Below the pieces are notes generated by a model. It worked only from the letters and a program-made list of their open reading frames with translations, did no database searches and was not told the origin of the DNA. Position numbers and translations under genes: made by a program. A stretch of DNA of 10,563 nucleotides from assembly GCA_947626465.1 (NCBI GenBank), contig CANQSI010000027.1, forward strand, positions 1 to 10,563, in the 5' to 3' direction. This DNA comes from an uncultured Atopobiaceae bacterium (GTDB lineage Bacteria; Actinomycetota; Coriobacteriia; Coriobacteriales; Atopobiaceae). This document shows positions 5,486-10,563 of this stretch, in pieces; positions within the stretch are counted from its first letter, which is position 1; each line of letters starts with the position of its first letter.

Positions 5486-8410
5486 ATGGCTCGCGCCGTG
5501 AACGCTGAACGCACCCACGCCGACCGCCGCACCACCGAGCTCCTCCTGCTCATCGCGGGCGCCGTCCCCGTGCTCGTGATCTACGCGCTCTACGTGGTGA
5601 ACACCGGAGTGGAGCTCAGCTTCGAGACGCTCGCCGTGCCCATCGGCCTCGTGGTGGCGTTCATCGCGGCCCACATCGCCATCCGCGTGCTCGCGCCCGG
5701 CGCGGATCCGGCGATCTTGCCGGTGGTGTTCGTGCTCTCGGGCATCGGCATCACCTTCGTCACGCGACTCGCGCCCGAGCTCGCGGTGAACCAGGTGATG
5801 TGGCTCTTCCTCGCCATCCTCTGCATGGTCATCGTGCTCGCCGTCGTGCGAAATATCGATTCCCTCGCACGCTACAAATACACGCTCGGCGCCATCGGCC
5901 TCGTGCTCATCCTCCTCCCGATGCTCTTCGGCGTGGAGCAGTCCGGCTCGAAGCTCTGGCTGAACCTCTTCGGGATCTCCTTCCAGCCGGGCGAGCTCGC
6001 GAAGATCTTCGTCACGCTCTTCCTCGCGGCCTACCTCGCCGACAACCGCGAGCTCCTCTCCGTGGCGCAGCACCGCGTGGGGCCCTTCACCCTGCCGCGC
6101 CTGCGCATGCTCGCGCCGGTCTTCCTCATGTGGGGCGTCTCGCTCGCCATCGTCGTCTTCGAGCGCGACTTGGGGAGCGCCGTCCTCTTCTTCACCATCT
6201 TCGTGATCATGCTCTTCGTGGCCACCGGGCGCGTGGGCTACGTCGTGGTGGCGGTGGCCCTCCTCGCGCTCGGCGCCTTCGCCTGCTACCACCTGTTCGC
6301 GCACGTGAAGGTGCGCTTCGACATTTGGATCGACCCCTTCCAGGATCCGTCGAACACCGGCCTGCAGATAGTGCAGTCGCTCTACTCGCTCGCCGACGGC
6401 GGGCTCGTGGGGCAGGGCATCGGCCGCGGCCTCCCCACGCTCATCCCCGTGGTGGAGAGCGACTTCATCTTTAGCGCCATCGGCGAGGAGATGGGGCTCT
6501 TGGGCGGAGCGGCCGTGATCTTCCTCTACATGCTCTTCTGCGTGCGCGGCTTCGCCACCGCGGCGCGCGCGAAGAGCGACATGGCCGCCTTCACCTGCGT
6601 GGGCCTCACCTCGGCCATCGGCTTCCAGGCCTTCCTCATCATCGCCGGCGTGACGAGGCTCATGCCCTTGACGGGCGTGACGCTCCCCTTCATGAGCCAG
6701 GGCGGCTCCTCGCTCCTCGCGAGCTTCATCATCGTGGCGCTGCTGCTCCGCGCGGGCGACCAGGCCACCGGGCGCGAGGCCCTCCTCGCGGGCGCCGGCG
6801 TGGGCGCCGAGGCGAGGCGGCAGGGCCGAAGCGTCCGTGGCTCGCGCGGTGCGCGCGGCGCACGGAGCGGCGAGGCGGGCGGCGTGCCGAGCGCCACCGG
6901 GAGCGCCCTCCACGCGCGCCTCTCCTTCGGCCTCGAGACCCCCGAATCCGGTGTCCTCGGCCGCGTGGCGCTGAGCAAGCGCCTCACCGTGCTCATCACG
7001 TTCTTCACCATCATCTTCGCCGTGCTCGTGGGCAACCTCACCTTCGTGCAGACGGTGATGGCGAGCACCTACCAAAACATGCCGAACAACAACCACACGC
7101 TCGCGAAATCCGCGCAGGTGCAGCGCGGCGCGATCATCACCTCCGACGGCGTGACGCTCGCCGAGAGCCAGAAGGGCGACGACGGCTTCTTCTACCGCAC
7201 CTACCCCAACGGACCCCTTGCCTCGAACGTCGTGGGCTACCTCTCCACGCAATACGGCGCCACGGGCATCGAGAACTCGATGAACGACGTGCTCACGGGC
7301 CATGCGGACTACTCGAACTGGCTCTCCGCGCTCTATTCACTCGCGGGCACGCAGGTGCCGGGCAACACCGTGCAGCTCACGCTCGACTCGCGCATGCAGC
7401 AGGCGGCGGAATCCGCGCTCGCCGGTCGCAAGGGCGCGATCGTGCTCCTCAACCCCTCGACGGGCGCCGTCCTCGCGTGCGCGAGCGCGCCGGGCTTCTC
7501 CTACGACCAGATCGGCGACCTCATCGCGAGCGGCTCCACGAACGGCGAGCTCCTGAACCGCGCCACGCAGGCGCTCTATGCGCCGGGCTCCACCTTCAAG
7601 GTAATTACCCTCGCGGCGGCGCTGCAGACGGGCGTCGCCACCCTCAACACCACCTACCCCTCGCCCGCCACGATGGAGATCGGCGGGGCGAACGTCTCGA
7701 ACGTGGACGACCAAGACTTCGGCGACATCACGGTGCGCTACGCCCTCGCGGTCTCGGCGAACACCGTCTTCGGCCAGCTCGCCGTGCAGGAGGGCCCGGA
7801 GGTGCTCTGCGCCTTCGCGAGGGGCTTCGGCTACGGCACGGAGCTCGGGCAGGACTTCGCCTGCCTGGCGTCGGTGATGCCCGATCCGAACGAGATGACG
7901 GAATGGGAGACTGCCTGGGCGGGCTGCGGCCAGCCCGTGGGCGAGCACGCGAGCCCCGCCGGCCCGCAGACCACCGTCATGCAGAACGCCGTGGTGGCCG
8001 CCGCCATCGCCAACGGCGGCATCGCCATGAACCCGTTCCTCGTAGCCCGCACGCTCTCGCCCGAGGGGGTGGAGGTGAGCGCGACGCAGCCGCGCTCGCT
8101 CGGCCAGGCGGTCGACGCGAACACCGCGGCCTCCCTCGGCGAGGCCATGCTCGACGTCACCACCGAGGGCACGGGCACCTCGGGGCAGGTGTGGGACGCG
8201 CTCGTGGCCGGCAAGACCGGCACCGCCGAGGAAGGCGACCACACGAACTCGCTCTTCATCGGGTATGCGCCCTACGAGCACCCCACGATCGCCATCTCGG
8301 TGCTCGTGGAGGGCGAGCCCGGCGAGGACGTGCGCAGCTACGCCACGCGCATCGCCGGACAGGTGCTCGCGGAGAGCCTCTACGTGCAATCCCAGGGGGC
8401 TGAGCAATGA
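5486..8410 (+). CDS. RodA/FtsW SEDS glycosyltransferase fused to a class B penicillin-binding transpeptidase
   Basis: A 974-residue single-chain wall synthase. Residues about 15-420 are a multi-pass SEDS (RodA/FtsW) module. Its signature loop is visible: DPFQDP (Asp283, Asp287), then LQIVQS, GQGIGRG and SDFIFSAIGEEMG; one of these aspartates should be the catalytic residue. A basic Arg/Gly/Ala linker (about 425-495) leads to another membrane helix (about 499-521), a short pedestal and a PbpA-like transpeptidase domain. Its active-site motifs are STFK (Ser702, Lys705), SAN (757-759) and KTGT (910-913). The first module polymerises lipid II; the second cross-links stem peptides outside the membrane and is the beta-lactam target. 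In mycobacteria these are the adjacent genes rodA and pbpA; here no stop or frameshift separates them. It starts 1 nt after the pstP stop. An FtsW assignment is possible, but the neighbours favour RodA. Confidence 0.93.
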   Translation: MARAVNAERTHADRRTTELLLLIAGAVPVLVIYALYVVNTGVELSFETLAVPIGLVVAFIAAHIAIRVLAPGADPAILPVVFVLSGIGITFVTRLAPELAVNQVMWLFLAILCMVIVLAVVRNIDSLARYKYTLGAIGLVLILLPMLFGVEQSGSKLWLNLFGISFQPGELAKIFVTLFLAAYLADNRELLSVAQHRVGPFTLPRLRMLAPVFLMWGVSLAIVVFERDLGSAVLFFTIFVIMLFVATGRVGYVVVAVALLALGAFACYHLFAHVKVRFDIWIDPFQDPSNTGLQIVQSLYSLADGGLVGQGIGRGLPTLIPVVESDFIFSAIGEEMGLLGGAAVIFLYMLFCVRGFATAARAKSDMAAFTCVGLTSAIGFQAFLIIAGVTRLMPLTGVTLPFMSQGGSSLLASFIIVALLLRAGDQATGREALLAGAGVGAEARRQGRSVRGSRGARGARSGEAGGVPSATGSALHARLSFGLETPESGVLGRVALSKRLTVLITFFTIIFAVLVGNLTFVQTVMASTYQNMPNNNHTLAKSAQVQRGAIITSDGVTLAESQKGDDGFFYRTYPNGPLASNVVGYLSTQYGATGIENSMNDVLTGHADYSNWLSALYSLAGTQVPGNTVQLTLDSRMQQAAESALAGRKGAIVLLNPSTGAVLACASAPGFSYDQIGDLIASGSTNGELLNRATQALYAPGSTFKVITLAAALQTGVATLNTTYPSPATMEIGGANVSNVDDQDFGDITVRYALAVSANTVFGQLAVQEGPEVLCAFARGFGYGTELGQDFACLASVMPDPNEMTEWETAWAGCGQPVGEHASPAGPQTTVMQNAVVAAAIANGGIAMNPFLVARTLSPEGVEVSATQPRSLGQAVDANTAASLGEAMLDVTTEGTGTSGQVWDALVAGKTGTAEEGDHTNSLFIGYAPYEHPTIAISVLVEGEPGEDVRSYATRIAGQVLAESLYVQSQGAEQ

Positions 8411-8454
8411 ACTCGTTGAAACCTAAAGGCGCGGGCTTCGCCGCCAGCGCATCG

Positions 8455-8465
8455 GCTATCGTAGG
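8455..8465 (+). promoter_or_regulatory. Candidate -10 region or shared element before pknB (GCTATCGTAGG)
   Basis: This 11-mer differs by one base from GCTATCCTAGG at 316-326. TATCGT (8457-8462) fits a TANNNT -10 hexamer and would start transcription near 8469. No clear -35 hexamer lies 15-19 bp upstream; a TTGAAA at 8416-8421 is too far away. It lies in the longest gap of the operon (84 bp), where a separate pknB promoter would be expected. Confidence 0.28.
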
Positions 8466-8475
8466 AGAGGTACAG

Positions 8476-8502
8476 ATGAGCAGGGGAGCCATCCATGCCT
8501 AA
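8476..8502 (+). CDS. Possible 8-residue leader peptide (MSRGAIHA) overlapping the pknB start
   Basis: ATG 8476 opens an 8-codon frame ending in TAA at 8500-8502. A good Shine-Dalgarno, AGGAGAGG (8463-8470), lies 5 nt upstream. The frame differs from that of pknB and its stop falls just inside pknB (start 8495), an arrangement suited to termination-reinitiation coupling. If transcription starts near 8469 its Shine-Dalgarno would be lost, so it would matter only on operon-length transcripts. It is too short for any homology argument and may be chance. Confidence 0.27.
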   Translation: MSRGAIHA

Positions 8503-10429
8503 CGTCATGCCAAACACCGTGCTCGGTGGCCGCTACCAGGTCCTCGACAAGATAGGCATCGGCGGCATGGCCAGTGTCTATCGCGGCATGGACCAGACGC
8601 TCAAGCGCAGCGTCGCCATCAAGATCATGCTCGAGCAGTACGCGAACGACCCGTCGTTCGCCGCGCGCTTCAAGCAGGAGGCGCAGGCCGCGGCCGCGCT
8701 CTCGAGCCCCTACATCGTGAACGTGTACGACTGGGGCAAGGACGGCGACACGTACTACATCGTCATGGAGCTCCTGCGCGGCACGGACCTCAAGACCGGC
8801 CTCAAGAACCACGGCGCGCTCGAGCCGCGCAAGGTGGCGCAGATCGCCTCGCAGATCTGCCAGGCGCTCACGGTGGCGCACCGCCACGACATCATCCACC
8901 GCGACATCAAGCCGCAGAACATCATGGTGCAGCCCGACGGCAACATCAAAGTGATGGACTTCGGCATCGCGCGCGCGAGGAACTCGCACCTCACGGCCAC
9001 GAACTCCGTGCTCGGCACCGCGCACTACGTCTCTCCCGAGCAGACGCAGGGCAAGGAGCTCGGCCCCACCTCCGACATCTACTCCCTCGGCATCGTGATG
9101 TACGAGGCCGCCACCGGGAAGGTGCCCTTCGACGGCGACGACGCCATCTCCGTGGCGCTCAAGCAGGTGAACGAGGCGCCCGTGCCGCCCTCGCAGCTGA
9201 ACCCCAAGGTGGACGCCAACCTCGAGGCCATCATCCTCAAGTGTATGGCGAAGGATCCGAGCGATCGCTTCCAGAGCGCCGAGGAGCTTCGCCGCGCCCT
9301 CGCGGACTACCTCGCGGGACGCCCGATGCCCATCGGCATGGGCGAGGCAACGCAGTTCGTGCCGGCGAGCCCCACCGTGCGCAACACCGTGGCGCCCGGC
9401 CCGGCGACGCAGCGCATCAATCGCCCCGCCGACGCGCGTCTCTCCACCGGCAACGCCTACGGCGACCCGCAACCGCCGCAGCCCTCGCGCCAGGGCCATC
9501 GCGGCCTCATCGCGGCGGTGATCATCGCGATCCTCGCCGTCGCGGGCCTCGTGGGCTGGCTCATGTTCAGCGGAAACGGCCAGACGGAGCCCGTCCCGAA
9601 CTACGTCTCGCTCACCCGCGCGGCCGCCGAGAAGGCCATCTCCGACAGCGGGTTCTTCGAGGTGGGCGACGTGAAGGAAGAGTACTCCGACACGGTTGAG
9701 CGCGGCATCGTGCTCTCGCAAGACCCCGCGAGCGGCACGCAAGCCGCGCGTGGCACGCGCATCAACCTCGTCGTCTCGCAAGGCAAGGAGCCGGCCGAGG
9801 AAGTGCAGGTGCCGGACCTCAAGAACATGACGCCCGAGGAGGCGCAGGCTGCGCTCGAGGCCGTGGAGCTCAAGGGCCAGGTGGGCGATTCGGTGGCCTC
9901 GAACGAGGTGGACGTGGGTCGCGTGGCCGAGCAGGAGCCCAAGGCCGGCGCGAGCGCCAAGACGGGCGACACCGTCACCTACCACCTCTCCAAAGGCCCG
10001 GACGCAAAGGACGTGCCGAACGTGGCCGGCTTTGCGCGTGCGGACGCGGTGCGCGAGCTCGAGAGCGCCGGCTTCACGGTGAACGTGGAGGAGGTGTACT
10101 CCTCCTCCACCGATAAGGGCTACGTGATCGACTACTCCCCCACCGGCTCGCAACCGGCGGGCACCACCATCACCATCCAGGTGAGCCTCGGGCAGGAGGG
10201 CGTGGCCATCCCGAACACCATCGGCCAGTCCGAGGCCGAGGCCACGCAGACGCTCGAGAACGCGGGCTTCGTAGTGAACGTCGCCTACCAATACAACAGC
10301 AACCAGCCCAAGGGCATGGTGGCGGGCTTCGACCCCGCGGGCACCGCGCCTGCCGGGAGCACGGTGACCATCATCGTGAGCCTCGGGACGCAGGACGCGG
10401 GCGGCGAAGCGGCCCAGAGCGAGTCCTAA
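8495..10429 (+). CDS. pknB: PknB-type receptor Ser/Thr kinase with four PASTA repeats
   Basis: A 644-residue single-pass receptor kinase. The kinase domain (about 14-275) has the loop GIGGMASV (21-28), Lys43 in AIK, helix C Glu62, HRDIKPQN (135-142, a full RD motif), DFG (155-157) and SPE (180-182). The activation loop contains Thr167 and Thr169, matching the TxT pair autophosphorylated in mycobacterial PknB. A juxtamembrane segment (about 275-337) leads to one membrane helix (338-358) and four outer PASTA repeats (about 366-432, 436-502, 505-570, 571-638), the usual number for mycobacterial PknB. PASTA repeats bind muropeptides or lipid II and control wall synthesis. ATG 8495 has AGGGGAG (8482-8488) 6 nt upstream; Met5 (8507) is a weaker alternative. 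It is the only canonical PknA/PknB-type kinase here, so it is the likely main kinase for PstP, FhaA and FhaB. Confidence 0.97.
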   Translation: MPNVMPNTVLGGRYQVLDKIGIGGMASVYRGMDQTLKRSVAIKIMLEQYANDPSFAARFKQEAQAAAALSSPYIVNVYDWGKDGDTYYIVMELLRGTDLKTGLKNHGALEPRKVAQIASQICQALTVAHRHDIIHRDIKPQNIMVQPDGNIKVMDFGIARARNSHLTATNSVLGTAHYVSPEQTQGKELGPTSDIYSLGIVMYEAATGKVPFDGDDAISVALKQVNEAPVPPSQLNPKVDANLEAIILKCMAKDPSDRFQSAEELRRALADYLAGRPMPIGMGEATQFVPASPTVRNTVAPGPATQRINRPADARLSTGNAYGDPQPPQPSRQGHRGLIAAVIIAILAVAGLVGWLMFSGNGQTEPVPNYVSLTRAAAEKAISDSGFFEVGDVKEEYSDTVERGIVLSQDPASGTQAARGTRINLVVSQGKEPAEEVQVPDLKNMTPEEAQAALEAVELKGQVGDSVASNEVDVGRVAEQEPKAGASAKTGDTVTYHLSKGPDAKDVPNVAGFARADAVRELESAGFTVNVEEVYSSSTDKGYVIDYSPTGSQPAGTTITIQVSLGQEGVAIPNTIGQSEAEATQTLENAGFVVNVAYQYNSNQPKGMVAGFDPAGTAPAGSTVTIIVSLGTQDAGGEAAQSES

Positions 10430-10439
10430 GCATCGATTC

Positions 10440-10470
10440 GCCGAGCGGGGGCGCCGCGCTCCCGCTCGGC
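10440..10470 (+). terminator. Strong hairpin after pknB, possible weak terminator
   Basis: GCCGAGCGGG (10440-10449) pairs perfectly with CCCGCTCGGC (10461-10470) around an 11-nt GC-rich loop, starting 10 nt after the pknB stop. The following bases, TCTCTGAAG, are not a U-tract, so it is not a classic rho-independent terminator. It may slow transcription, protect the 3' end of the operon mRNA, or allow partial read-through into the next gene. Confidence 0.45.
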
Positions 10471-10488
10471 TCTCTGAAGAGGGAAACC

Positions 10489-10563
10489 ATGGCCGAATCG
10501 CACGTCGACGTCTTCAACTCGCCCCAGTACTTCTTCGGGCTCATGGGCCACAGCGGCATCGTC
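10489..10563 (+). CDS. Unidentified gene, 5' end only (25 codons)
   Basis: ATG 10489 opens a frame that stays open to the window edge. GAGG (10479-10482) lies 6 nt upstream within GAAGAGGGA, a good ribosome site. The visible protein begins MAESHVDVFNSPQYFFGLMG and goes on without a clear signal peptide; the Phe/Leu/Gly-rich part could be the start of a membrane helix. I do not recognise the family. It lies on the same strand 59 bp after pknB, beyond a hairpin, so it may be read partly from the same transcript. Confidence 0.6.
   Translation, partial: MAESHVDVFNSPQYFFGLMGHSGIV

Noticed and set aside
5396..7303. Long minus-strand open frame opposite rodA-pbpA
   Set aside because: Very rich in His, Glu, Asp and Arg with no domain or ribosome site. 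It is complementary to a well-supported gene and is a codon-bias artefact.
8416..8462. TTGAAA (8416-8421) paired with TATCGT (8457-8462) as a standard promoter
   Set aside because: The spacer would be 35 bp, about twice the usual 17 bp.
8456..10291. Long minus-strand open frame opposite pknB
   Set aside because: Composition is typical of an antisense shadow. The plus strand encodes a full PknB with four PASTA repeats.

Overview
The window is GC-rich and densely packed. It carries the conserved actinobacterial cell-wall growth and Ser/Thr phosphorylation operon. Gene order (fhaA, fhaB, pstP, rodA, pbpA, pknB) matches the Mycobacterium tuberculosis Rv0020c to Rv0014c block, and an FHA protein with an FhaA N-terminal domain is typical of Actinobacteria. 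Very high GC, strong Shine-Dalgarno sites, heavy use of the Leu codon CTC, a tRNA with encoded CCA and the lineage-specific changes below suggest a coriobacterial lineage. That placement is an inference and I cannot name a genus.

Layout. Bases 1-122 hold the left edge, with a small inverted repeat at 1-23 and a strong rho-independent terminator at 80-116 that serves the minus-strand tRNA. Bases 123-209 (minus) are tRNA-Leu with anticodon CAG. Bases 210-373 are a divergent intergenic region with the tRNA -10 box, a perfect GAAC-N4-GTTC palindrome (LexA/SOS-box-like) and a candidate -10 element for the plus-strand operon. Six plus-strand genes then run from 374 to 10429: a multi-pass membrane Ser/Thr kinase-like protein; fhaA (FhaA N-terminal domain, Pro/Ala-rich linker, FHA domain); fhaB (one membrane anchor plus FHA); a PstP-type PP2C phosphatase with one membrane helix and an outer Thr/Pro-rich tail; a single-chain fusion of a RodA/FtsW glycosyltransferase with a class B penicillin-binding transpeptidase; and PknB with four extracellular PASTA repeats. 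Most junctions overlap by 4 bases or nearly abut, so translational coupling is likely. A hairpin follows pknB, and the first 25 codons of an unidentified gene reach the right edge.

How the genes fit together. From what is known of the families, PknB senses wall fragments or lipid II through PASTA repeats and phosphorylates inner targets. PstP reverses this. FhaA and FhaB bind phosphothreonine and recruit partners. The RodA and PbpA modules polymerise and cross-link peptidoglycan.

Departures from the mycobacterial plan: no pknA lies between pbpA and pknB; a degenerate-looking multi-pass kinase heads the operon; RodA and PbpA are one polypeptide; an 8-codon reading frame with its own Shine-Dalgarno overlaps the pknB start; and the phosphatase has an unusual CxCxxC cluster in its catalytic fold. 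I found no mobile element, CRISPR array or phage gene.
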